DNA of 64,000 nucleotides from assembly GCF_001577835.2 (NCBI RefSeq), contig NC_029516.1:107431837-107495836 (forward strand), read 5' to 3'. Both the position numbers and the translations under genes were made by a program. Numbering within the stretch: position 1 is the first letter of the stretch; each line of letters opens with the position of its first letter. The notes under the pieces are model-generated. The model had not been told where the DNA came from. It searched no databases and saw only the letters and a program-made list of their open reading frames with translations. Below are positions 13,901-22,964 of the stretch, one piece after another. Origin of the DNA: Coturnix japonica (taxonomy: Eukaryota; Chordata; Aves; Galliformes; Phasianidae).

Positions 13901-16900
13901 ATTATTTTCAGAGATCATTTCAGGTTTCTCAGCATGTTTAGTCACTGCAAAAGTACTTGATTAAATGCAAAAGAGGCCAGTACAGCACTGCAACAAACTC
14001 TTTCCTAGTGTTTTACAGGGGGAGATGGAGCTCATTTTGCAGGGTGATACATTACTCTTTTCAAAAAATTATATCTAACAAAAATGGATTTCTGATGTGA
14101 CTTGGAAAAAAAGAGATGCTGGTCCACTGTCCTATGTAGACTGAAGGGACTCTATCAAAGTAAGATTCTTGGACTGAAAATATACAAGACATAACAGACA
14201 TAAATATATATGCAGACTTCACATCATCTTCTATCAAATTAAAAAAAAACTGGGTAAGAATAGCCTTGCTAATTGTTATTAAGCAAATAATAATTAACAA
14301 GTTAGACAGCATAAGACCATTCATTAATTAGGGAACAAGTCCATTAGCACATATGCCCAAAGCTGAAGAAGAGAATGGTCTTGCAATACCACTTGAGCTC
14401 TATCTGTGGAAAAGCATTTGTTTGAGATACTGCACGTGGATGTCATCTTTAGAAGAACTTCCATTTCCTCAAAGCCAACAGTGACCTAACAAAAACTTGT
14501 GGCAAAAAAGAAAAGTCTTAGCATGGGACACACAACAAATTTATATGGGTGTTATTAACAGCCAGTGAAGGAAACAACAAACAAACACCATTCTAAGGAT
14601 CACATAGGCTAAGTAACTCTGATCTATCACAGCTCACACAAAACCAGTTCATTTCTGTACCTGTGTTTTGAATTGAGTTTCCCATAGGCTTAAGCAATGA
14701 ACTTTAGAGAAGTAAAATTATGAACATAATCAATTTCCTAGGTACCGTGGGTTGTGTTTCTAAAGACAACTGGGAGACAAGTAGAAGATTATTTTCTTCA
14801 GTATATCTGGGGTAAAAATCCAAATGATCCCTGACTACAGTTAAGCAAGCAAGGTGATCCCAGGCCCATACAGGCTACACGCTCTCTTCATAGAATGAGT
14901 CAGTAAACCACTGCCAGGAAATGGTTTGTTATATGTAAACAGAACAGCATGTTTTATGTACATGACCACCATCTAGACAAAAAAAATAAAAAGGCAAATG
15001 AAAGGACACCAGGCAGTGAGACATGAAGCAGTGTTGAGAGCTTACGAGCAATCAGTCCTATCAACCAACTCAATTCATCTCCAATTTCATCTCAGAATTA
15101 CCACAGGTAACCCAAGAGGGAATTATAGGCCAGAACTCTTTAACTATTACAGAAAATCAACCATCATCTTCAGAACTGAAGTTAGTACTTCTGTTGATGA
15201 TGGCACTTTAGAAACACATCGCTAATCTGAGAAACCGAATATTGTAAAATGTTATGGTACCACTAATGGTCAGCACCACAGCACACAAATTCTAGGCAGG
15301 AAGGACACCCTGATCTGAACATTTTGGGTCTTTATGCAAAACAAGAAAAACAGTTTGCAGCTTAACACGAGGATTCACAGCTGTCAGTTTGCAAAGCAGA
15401 GAAACATGTACAGCTGCAAAGAGGCAACCAGGTGACAAGGATACCCTTGCTTCCCAAGTAAGCTTCAACACACAAAGTAAGGTCAGGAGAGAGCAAGAAA
15501 GCCAACAATGTAGTTCAGTACTCTAATACCAATAACTTAACCCCTGATTACAAAGATCTTTGCTACCATCTATGCCCCAATGACTACTTTTGTACTGTGT
15601 GACTATTTATTATGAACATGATACCTAACCAAAATATAAAAGCAAGTTTCAGGGTAAGGCCCAGAGGCCAAATTTGCTTCTGAGTAGCAGTTAGGGGATT
15701 TTTGCTCTTCTGGAGAGCCAAGTTCCTGCTCTCAACATTCCAGTTCAGTAAATACTATTTTTAATTATTATTATTTTTTATTTTACAAAGTTTTAATGTG
15801 TCATTGCTGCAATGAGGACAATTCAGTACAATTTGCTGCCTGCAAAACACACTGTTTGAGCATGCAAAATGCCACTGTCTTGAGTCACAGAACAGTACCA
15901 AATCCAGATATACCACCCCTTGTGATATCATAAACTTTTGAACTTCTATATAAGAAAACAGGCAGCAAATTAATCGTACTAGAAAAAAAGTTCAGGTTTT
16001 ATTAGCAAGTCTAAAGGCCTGCTATAAAGGAACAAACATGACTTTACATTATTAACCTACTTGAACAGATTTTTGGTCAAAAAGATTATTTTCCAGTATC
16101 TAGTTTTATTTTGAGGTGAGGACACCTCAAAAGCCTTTGTAATGCTCTCTGCACAGAAAGTTTCCTTTACAGGCAGCGCTACCCTAAAAGCAATAAAAGA
16201 TAATTAAGTTTTCCTGTTGTGAATAAGTAAATAAAACTTAAAAGATTTGTTTGTGGAGACATCAGCACTTTCAACAACAAATGATTCTAAGTTTATGAAG
16301 TTGATCATCAACCTCTCAAGTAACTTTGTTCCCTGATAACTACTCCATGAAAGTTAACTGTAAGAACATTACAGACAGTAATTCTGAGCTTCAGTTAGTT
16401 AACTTTTTTGGAACAGAAAGTGTGTAAAAGTAGGTGTTTAATTAACAGAAAGAAAAAAGTAGCTTATGTAATAAGGGGTAAACACAAGCCAGCTTGTGGA
16501 AAATACTAGGAGGTGCAGCATTGTGAAAAAATACTCACATAGCTGTTATTTTCTTCCTAAAAATGCTTTGTTGCTATCTATTAATTCTGTGCTGAAAACC
16601 AGGACCCGACCTTCATCCTTACCAGCAAAGCAATACCAGATGCAACACAAAACCATTATACCTGACACCAGGCTGTGTATGGCTCCATAGCATGCCGTAA
16701 CTGTGCAACCCCCTCCTCCAATTGGGTTTGTGGATTCTCCACATATTTAGTCTCACGAGCTGGAGAGGAGTAGAGTGACAGCTGTGAATATTAGCAAACA
16801 AGAAGTTAAAAATAAAGGTGTAACTGTAAATAAGTTCTCAGGGTACATACAGCCTAACCAGAGAACATCTAACATGGTGCCTACTATATGAAAAATGAGC

Positions 16901-19565
16901 AATAAAAATTCAGGTACAGCTTTGAGACAACCATTATGAACAAAGTTTAATTATACACTGTGATGAAGATGACTTGTAATTGCTATGCAATTAATCCATA
17001 GCTGCTACATGATCCCAGTCACACGTTATAGATTAATATTAAACCAGTTAATAAGAATACAAAACGTAATAGTGAAAAATGCTTCTGGTCTTAATCAGCA
17101 CTTCAGGTTCCCAGTTAAGCCACTCTGAAATCACAGTTGACCATTTTCTATATTTGCATAAGCCATCATTAAAGAATTTAAGTTGTTTCTAACACAGGTA
17201 ACATCCAATACAAATTTGGCTGTTACTGAGCAGGAAAACGGTGCTACATCCCAATGTTGCCGTCATTAATCACATCAGCAACTGTCAGAATTAATAGCAC
17301 CATGTGCCTGAGCAAACAGAAACTGTAACAGCCACCTGAAGAGCGGTGAGCATCCTCACGTGATAGATCATGATAAATACAGAAACAGTGTTCAGAGTTT
17401 TGCATCATAATGTATTTATTACAATCACCTTAACACATTCCAGACTGCAGCACTCCATTAAAAGGCCGAAGTCCATACTGCCCAACAGTAAAGTTCAGAT
17501 CAAACTAAAAACTGCTCCTAGTGGTTTATACACTGCATTGATGCTTACAGTGAAAGATTTTATACCACATTTGTAAGATATGGATTTCACATAATATTTT
17601 AAAAGACAAACAACTTAAGTTTCACTTCTCAGGAAATGCAGTCATCTCTTGCTATCATGCTCAGAACCACTATAACTCTGACCCCAACAGATACCCTAAT
17701 GGACGTGCCTGACACCAGAACAGAAGCCTCAGGGAGAATGAAATTCCCATACATTTTATGAAGCTGGACAGCTGATTAGTTCTAAATGAACATAGGCTGT
17801 GAATGCTCAGAACAGCAGCCAAAAACCCAGTGCTGCACGTTCTGCTCTGCTGCTGGTAGGCAAGCCAATGACTCAGCACACACTTAACGTCAGCCTGCTG
17901 CCTCATCACCAAGTCATGCCAGCAGAGGCACAGGGCACACAGGGGCCCAGGCAATGGTCACCAACACGAGGTCAGGAGGCTGCTTCAACCACTGCTGCTC
18001 TCAAACTACCCATGGGAGCTGCTGATCCAGACACACACAGACAGTGCAGGTACATACAGACATAGGTTATGTTTTGTTTTACTGCTCACATAACACTTGA
18101 GCTCGGGCTGATGTACTTAACATTTTAAGGGAAGCGTAAAGCCATATATGGTTATCAACTACAAAAACACATCATTTCACTGTTGGAGACTGTTTCAAGC
18201 CTATACAGCAATGCCAGTGAGTAATTACACTACAGTTTAATAGGGTGTTCTAGACCTCTCCTTACGAAACAACCAAAACATCTGTAACACCTTAGAGAAG
18301 GAATAAAGCAACAGGTAGTTATTATCATTACTACTCATATTAGTTGTTTGTTGAATGCTGCGAGGCAGGGAAAACTGGTATAATTCTTGGCAGAGGCAGC
18401 CCAGCCTGTAGGCTACACTGTTCAGGACTAAACTTTACTAAGAAAAAAATCCGCTTGGAAAAAAAGAGAATAAATTGCTGTGTTTTTTATAATAAAACCC
18501 TTTGATTTTGCTGTTTTATTGGAAAACACAAATGGAGTTTTTCTGCAATTTTCCAGCACTGTTCACTCATAATTAAAAATGTGGTCTGACTCGGGTGGGA
18601 AAAAAAAAAGTCCCATGGATTTAAAACATGAAACATTAAGTCTACAAACAGGAGTAGGTAATTTCTGAAAGGAGAAGAGAAGGCTTCAACACAAAAAAGT
18701 CTTGCACACAGACATGTCTACGCTGTAAAGCAGAGAGCATTAGATACAGCCCTAGGTAAAAGAAGCACAGTCACACCAATGTCTCTAATGCTAAAAACTA
18801 AGAAGCAAGTTTACAGGTAGGAATACAAAGTATAAAGAGAAGTACCTAAATGGGTTTTACACATCAAAGTATAACATCTGTCAGAATAGCGCAGGTATTT
18901 CTGTATAGATAGAATGCTGGCTGCTCTAACCATACTTACTTCATCAACTTTCAACAACTCTTTTTTGGATGTTTCCTTCTCTGAAGAGGAAGCGTAAACC
19001 TGGATAGAAAGCAAGCTCAGGCTTACTGGGGTGGCCCCCAGCCGAATTACCTAGAAACATGAGGGGAAGACAAACATACCCATAAGTTCAAACAGAACGC
19101 AAACATGTCTGAATACACCCCACCCATATAGACCATATATATGGCCCAGTAGATGATGAACAATAAATTAACACGGAAATCAGGAGAGAAGGGGAAGTCA
19201 GCAGTGCAACATCTAATGCTGTCAGGCACCCATATGATAACGTCTCGAATATTAGGATGATATTTAGAAAAGCCTAACACTAAAGGAGAGAGTAGCTGTA
19301 AAAGCTTTCATCTCACGAGAGATCTTCTGTTTTCTCCCACATCTGTCAACCTTGCTAGTATCAATTCTAACAATATGATATTCATGTTTTAAACAACTTT
19401 ATGAGTATCCATAGCACCCTTACTGTTTTTCTCTTTCCTTTTCTCTTCTTTCTCTTCTTTTCTTTTCTCTTCTTTTCTCTTCTCTTCTCTTCTTTTCTTT
19501 TTTTTCTTTTCTTTCTTTCTTTTCTTTTCTTTCTTCTTTCTTTTCTTTTCTTTTCTTTTCTTTTC

Positions 19566-19596
<31 letters not shown>

Positions 19597-22500
19597 CTTT
19601 TCTTTTCTTTCCCCCCTGCACTCAGTACCAAAGAATTCAACATTTTATTTCTAGTTACTGAAAGCATCAGATCGATTTCTAACAATCTCAGGAACGACAC
19701 AGAATCACAGAAGGAATCTCAAAGCCCACCCAGCCCCAACCCCTGCCATGGGCAGGGCTGTCCCCCACCAGCTCAGCTGCCCAGGGCCCCATCCAACCTG
19801 GCCTTGAGCAGCTCCAGGGATGAGGCACCACAGCTTCTCTGGTGAGGCACTGGCACAGGTCGCCCACAGAAGTGGTGGATGCCCCATCCCTGGAGACACT
19901 CAGGGTTAGGCTGGATGGAGCTCCAAGCACTCTGATCCAGCTTTTGATGTCCCTGTTCACTGCAGGTGAGTGCAGCCTGCCTTTGTAGGAGTAACCTCTC
20001 AGTGTCACATACTCTCACTTCTACTCTGATAAGCCCGTGCTTCAGTTGTGCAGCAGTCACAGCTCAGCCTAGCCCTGCCCGCAGCATCCATTCCCAGCAG
20101 TCTTGTTTTGGTGGCAGACACCTCTATCATGATGCAACCAACCCGACCCGTTTGGCCATTGGCCAGTCGTGCACAAGTGCAGAGCTTGGTGTGGGGTCAG
20201 CAAGTTGAACCTACTCATGAACATATTTGTGCTGACAAGCACCAGAGGGCTGTGCGGCCAGAGGGGGATGAAGGAGAAGGCAGCACAGGAACCAGGTCAT
20301 AGGATCGCTTTCAGAATAAAACATGAGGGATCTGATGGATCAAAAGGTACGGAAAAACTTACTTAAAGGTGAAGTTTTTCTGTATTTGTATTTACGGACA
20401 CGTTATTACAGCACTATAATGGAACACCACAAAGACTGGGGCAGCTCTGTTCAGAGCCAAGGAAAGACGGGATCAATCTGCAGTGGTGATGCTGAGAGAC
20501 TTTTCACATACTCCCATTAGCCAAGATGCACAAACACCACTAACCATTCAGAACTGCAGAACATAGTTCCTCATTCTTGCCTTTTTTTTTTCACTGCAAA
20601 GCTGTTCTCTCACTGAAAAGGCAAAGGTTTTAAATGCATTTTCATTCAGAGAAATACGCTTTCAGTAAAACATTACAGAAAACTTCTGCTGCTCATATTA
20701 ATCATAACACAGAAGCGCAGGAAGTCTGACCACTTCACATTTACATGTTAACCATCACAAGTCTGAGATCAAGTTCTTCTTAATGTACCATCCAAGCTAC
20801 ACAGCAATGACCCTCCACACTGAGTACATTCCCAGAACAGATGCTACCAATAATCAAATACCACATACACATACAAGCACAATAAATCTTGTATTCACTA
20901 GTGTGAGAGATGAGCAGTTCTGCCTCCTGCTTCCAAAGCCTACATTTGGACCTCATGTCTTAGTTCCATATTAACCTTGTATTGTCAAACCAACTCATTT
21001 AGTATCACTTAGTGTCACATTTCAGTAGAGCTGTGCCTTCAGTTTGCCTATCTTACAGCTGTTCAGTTGATACAAAAAAGAAGTACAATAGGCTCTGTCT
21101 GGGCAGTGCTCTGTATTTACTTTAATGAAATATATATGTATATATTGTTTGTTGTTTCTAATTAAAAGAATAAAGTTTACCTGAAGACACCAAAACATTC
21201 CTAAGTCAATTTTGAGTGGAAAAGATAACCACATTTCAAAGAAATACAGGATACCTCGAGGTGGAAGGGACCAACAGTGATCATGAAATCACAGAATGGC
21301 TTGGGTTGGAAGGGACTGCAAGGATCATCAAGCCCCAACCTCCCTGCTACAGGCGGGGTGACCAACCTCCACATTTAATACTAGACCAGGCTGCCCAGGG
21401 TCCCATCCAACCTGGCCTTGAACCCTCCCAGGGATGAGGCATCCACAATCTCTCTAGGCAGCCTCCTAGCTCCATACTGCCCTCCTCCGAGTTCTTAACC
21501 ACAGAATGCCAACAGGAGGAATAAATCACATATTAGTTCTCAAAACAAGTGATGGAAGAGAAGTCGTGCCATATTTTTTCTCACATCTGTGGTTTCGTGT
21601 TTCACTTGTTATCATTATTATCAGCTTGTCAAAGCCCGGGAAAGAAAACAACAGAAAGGCTCCCTCACCGTACCTTCTGGGAAGGCTGATGTTTGCCGTA
21701 GCGTATGAAGGTGCTAAATACAATCAGGAATGTCAGAATCATTAAGAAAAGACAAAGCAGCTAATCCAACCTGCCCGCACTGTGCCCACTAACTACATCC
21801 CTTACTGACACAACTACACGGCTCTTCACCACCACCACAGAATCACAGAATGACCCGGGTTGGAAGGGACCTCAAGGATCATGTTGTTCCAACCCCCTTG
21901 CCTGGCAGGGCCACCAATCATCACACTTTACTAGATGATGGTTTGCCCAGGGCCCCGTCCACCTGGCCTTGAACACTCCAAGGACGGGGCATCCACAAAC
22001 CTCCTGGGCAGCCTGTTCCAGGGCCTAACACTCTCCTAGTGAAGAACTTCCCCCTAACATCCAACCTAAATCTTCCCTTTTCACTTAAAACCATTTCGCC
22101 TGTGTCCTGCTATTGTCAGCCCTTTCCAAGAGTTTACTCCACTCCTGGGAGTAGAGTTCCCTTCAGATATGTGAAAGGCTGCAATGAGGTGACTCCGCAA
22201 CCTTCTCTTCTCCAGGCTGAACAAGCCCAACTCCCTCAGCCTGTCCTCATAGGGGAGGTGCTCCAGCCCCCTGATCATCTTCGTGGCCCTCCTCTGGACC
22301 CTTTCCAAAACCTCCATGTCTTTTTTGTACTGAGGGCTCCACACCTGGACACAGTACAACAGATGGGGCCTCACAAGAGCACCACCGCCACCACCAAAGA
22401 CAGTGACTCCACAGCCGCCCCGGGCAGCCATAACACAGCCATAGCAGTGCCATGAGCTATAAATAACGTGCTGTCTCGTATCGCGGGTCTCCGAGCTCAT

Positions 22501-22826
22501 TGGGCAGCGCCGAGCTCCGCGCCCGCCTCGGGATCCGGTACCGCTCTTAGGGCGTCCCCTGCCGGACACACCGCGCTGCGCCGCCCCCTGACGATCCCGG
22601 CGCCTCCCTCCCTCCCGCCCGCAGACACGCCGGCTCCTCGCTGCTGCGAGGCTCCATTGGGGCTGAGGAACCCGGAGGAGGGATAGAGGGAAACGCGGGG
22701 CCGGGCCGCGGAGAGAGGCTGAGGAGTGGGGGCGAGCAGCCCCGGGGCTCCACAGCGGAGCAGGCAGACACGCGGGCGGGCAGTGACAGGCAGTGACGGC
22801 CACTAAGGGCTCCTCACCTTGAGCAT
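4837..22826 (-). CDS. APOO: APOO (MIC26/apolipoprotein O), seven coding exons, 3' end incomplete
   Basis: MICOS subunit of the mitochondrial inner membrane, a member of the apolipoprotein O/MIC27 family; MICOS shapes cristae junctions (family knowledge). Rebuilt exons, in transcript order: 22826-22818, 19050-18940, 16781-16662, 13415-13361, 12395-12300, 10379-10288 and 4944-4837. All junctions are GT-AG and the reading frame stays open for 197 codons. The human protein is 198 aa, so almost the whole protein is here. The protein has a short N-terminal segment, an amphipathic acidic middle, and a glycine-rich membrane segment at about residues 115-129 ([15 protein letters not shown]). A second hydrophobic stretch lies at about 137-160, followed by a basic C-terminus. 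The start is the ATG with A at -3 (ACCATGC), giving MLK before the first intron, as human gives MFK. The final exon with the stop was not found with confidence. Transcription runs away from a CpG island at 22.4-23.0 kb. Confidence 0.95.
8187..8991 (-). mobile_element. CR1 LINE, 3' portion, ~800 bp, 5'-truncated
   Basis: Read on the minus strand this is the end of CR1 ORF2 plus the 3' UTR and an octamer-type tail (plus strand begins CACAGAATCATAGAATGG). The reverse-transcriptase C-terminal end is readable: [16 protein letters not shown] and [18 protein letters not shown] at 8551-8952. A second in-frame piece at 8114-8506 contains the CR1 signature [10 protein letters not shown]. It is 5'-truncated like most CR1 copies and is the longest CR1 copy in the window. 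Confidence 0.95.
9985..10140 (-). mobile_element. CR1 LINE 3' fragment
   Basis: Short, diverged CR1 3' UTR (CCAACCCCTGCCAAGGGCAGG and CAGGCTGCCCAGGGCC on the plus strand). The tail is eroded and the 5' side truncated. Confidence 0.85.
10288..10379 (-). CDS. APOO: APOO exon 6 (residues 131-161)
   Basis: Acceptor AACAG|GAT, donor AAG|GTCAGT, 92 nt. Codes [20 protein letters not shown] and then [11 protein letters not shown], near-identical in pattern to human [20 protein letters not shown]... It contains the second hydrophobic segment and the conserved tyrosine pair before PEQA. Confidence 0.94.
10380..12299 (-). other. APOO intron 5
   Basis: 1.9 kb; contains only a 55-bp CR1 tail fragment at 11272-11325 and short A/C-rich runs. 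No gene seen. Confidence 0.85.
11272..11325 (-). mobile_element. CR1 LINE extreme 3' end (~55 bp)
   Basis: GAATCATAGAATGGCTTGGG followed by GTTGGAAGGGACC on the plus strand is the canonical CR1 3' terminus in antisense; the copy is truncated almost at once. Confidence 0.9.
12300..12395 (-). CDS. APOO: APOO exon 5, membrane segment (residues 99-130)
   Basis: Acceptor TTTTCAG|AGG, donor AGAG|GTCAGT, 96 nt. Codes [18 protein letters not shown] and then [10 protein letters not shown]. The glycine-spaced hydrophobic run at residues 115-129 is the conserved transmembrane segment of the MIC26/MIC27 family; glycine motifs here are known to support oligomerisation. Confidence 0.94.
12396..13360 (-). 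other. APOO intron 4
   Basis: 0.97 kb between exons 5 and 4. I see no repeat of known family and no gene in it. Confidence 0.85.
13361..13415 (-). CDS. APOO: APOO exon 4 (residues 81-98 plus first base of codon 99)
   Basis: Acceptor with a long T tract ending TTTAG|GAT, donor AGAG|GTAAAT, 55 nt. Codes [18 protein letters not shown], the helical stretch before the membrane segment. It is more diverged from human (ETYSQTKPKMQSLVQWGLD) than its neighbours, but length and phase agree. Confidence 0.9.
13416..16661 (-). other. APOO intron 3
   Basis: 3.2 kb. No CR1, no gene; only short A-rich runs near 13480-13680. ORFs here are short chance frames. Confidence 0.85.
16662..16781 (-). CDS. APOO: APOO exon 3 (residues 41-80)
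   Basis: Acceptor TTCACAG|CTG and donor CAG|GTATAA; 40 codons. Begins [15 protein letters not shown] and ends EPYTAWCQ, close to human LSLYSVPEGQSKYVE...EPYTTWCQ. Likely amphipathic helices facing the intermembrane space. Confidence 0.93.
16782..18939 (-). other. APOO intron 2
   Basis: 2.2 kb. A locally GC-richer patch lies at 17800-18030 with overlapping short frames on both strands (94 and 88 codons); neither has recognisable domains or splice support. Otherwise nothing seen. Confidence 0.8.
18940..19050 (-). CDS. APOO: APOO exon 2 (residues 4-40)
   Basis: Acceptor TTTCTAG|GTA and donor GAA|GTAAGT; 37 codons in phase 0. Begins [20 protein letters not shown] and ends KVDE, aligned by eye with human VIQRSVGPASLSLL...KVDE. 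The N-terminal region is hydrophobic, fitting the mitochondrial import and processing segment. Confidence 0.93.
19428..19616. repeat. (CTTTT)n / (CTCTTTT)n homopyrimidine microsatellite
   Basis: About 190 bp of almost pure pyrimidine on the plus strand, mostly CTTTT units with CTCTT and CTTTC interruptions, ending in six C. Lysine/glutamate-rich and phenylalanine-rich frames over it are artefacts of the repeat. Confidence 0.97.
19700..19842 (-). mobile_element. CR1 LINE 3' fragment, left arm of an inverted pair
   Basis: Plus strand reads antisense CR1: CAGAATCACAGAAGG, then CCCCTGCCATGGGCAGGG and GGGCCCCATCCAACCTGG, stopping at CTTCTCTGG. It abuts a plus-sense CR1 piece at 19843. Confidence 0.88.
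19843..19976 (+). mobile_element. CR1 LINE 3' fragment, right arm of an inverted pair
   Basis: Plus-sense CR1: GAGGCACTGGCACAGG, GTGGTGGATGCCCCATCCCT, ending around GTCCCTGTTCACTGCAGG. The final ~60 bp and the tail are missing. Confidence 0.85.
21285..21478 (-). mobile_element. CR1 LINE 3' fragment
   Basis: Antisense CR1 3' end with tail (AAATCACAGAATGGCTTGGG on the plus strand), followed by the usual GGCCTTGAA and GGGATGAGGCATCCACAA blocks. Confidence 0.92.
21837..22386 (-). mobile_element. CR1 LINE 3' end, ~550 bp, beside the APOO CpG island
   Basis: Antisense CR1 with tail, 3' UTR and the end of ORF2. Minus-strand frame reads [20 protein letters not shown] then [20 protein letters not shown]. 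Belongs to the same subfamily as the copies at 44461, 53558 and 57648 (shared GACCCGGGTTGG and CCTGGCAGGGCCACCAA). Confidence 0.96.
22818..22826 (-). CDS. APOO: APOO coding exon 1 (residues 1-3)
   Basis: Codes for MLK only, then donor AAG|GTGAGG. The human gene has the same three-codon first coding exon (MFK). The 5' UTR runs upstream to higher coordinates and holds two short upstream frames, described separately. Confidence 0.9.
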
Positions 22827-22907
22827 GGTGCCACCCGGCTGCGGATACCCCGGCCAACCGCGTCGCAGCTATGATGGAGAACCACGCGTCGTCGCGTTGT
22901 AATCACA

Positions 22908-22964
22908 TCACCGAGCGGCCGCTGGGTGCTTACGACACGGCCTGCGTGTATCCGCCACCGCCAT
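22908..22964 (-). other. APOO upstream ORF (18 codons) touching a start-stop element
   Basis: On the minus strand, ATGGCGGTGG opens an 18-codon frame MAVADTRRPCRKHPAAAR ending in TGA at 22910-22908. That stop overlaps a second ATG followed at once by TGA (TGATGTGA, 22910-22903), a minimal start-stop element. Both lie between the likely transcript start and the APOO ATG, if transcription begins at or above 22964. Confidence 0.5.

Larger units (their letters stand above)
19051..22817 (-). other. APOO intron 1
   Basis: 3.8 kb. Contains a ~190-bp CTTTT tract (19428-19616), an inverted CR1 pair (19700-19976), a CR1 fragment (21285-21478), and a ~550-bp CR1 (21837-22386) about 430 bp downstream of the start codon. 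The 3' part of the CpG island lies at about 22440-22817. Confidence 0.85.

Noticed and set aside
17670-18065. Opposed 94- and 88-codon frames in APOO intron 2
   Set aside because: Mirror frames of the same GC-richer patch without domains or supporting splice sites.
19382-19700. Lys/Glu-rich minus and Phe-rich plus frames
   Set aside because: Translations of the CTTTT repeat.
22081-22857. 258-codon minus-strand frame over the APOO exon 1 region
   Set aside because: Fusion of a CpG-island frame with CR1 ORF2 remnants; no transcript logic, and the real APOO exon leaves by its donor at 22818.
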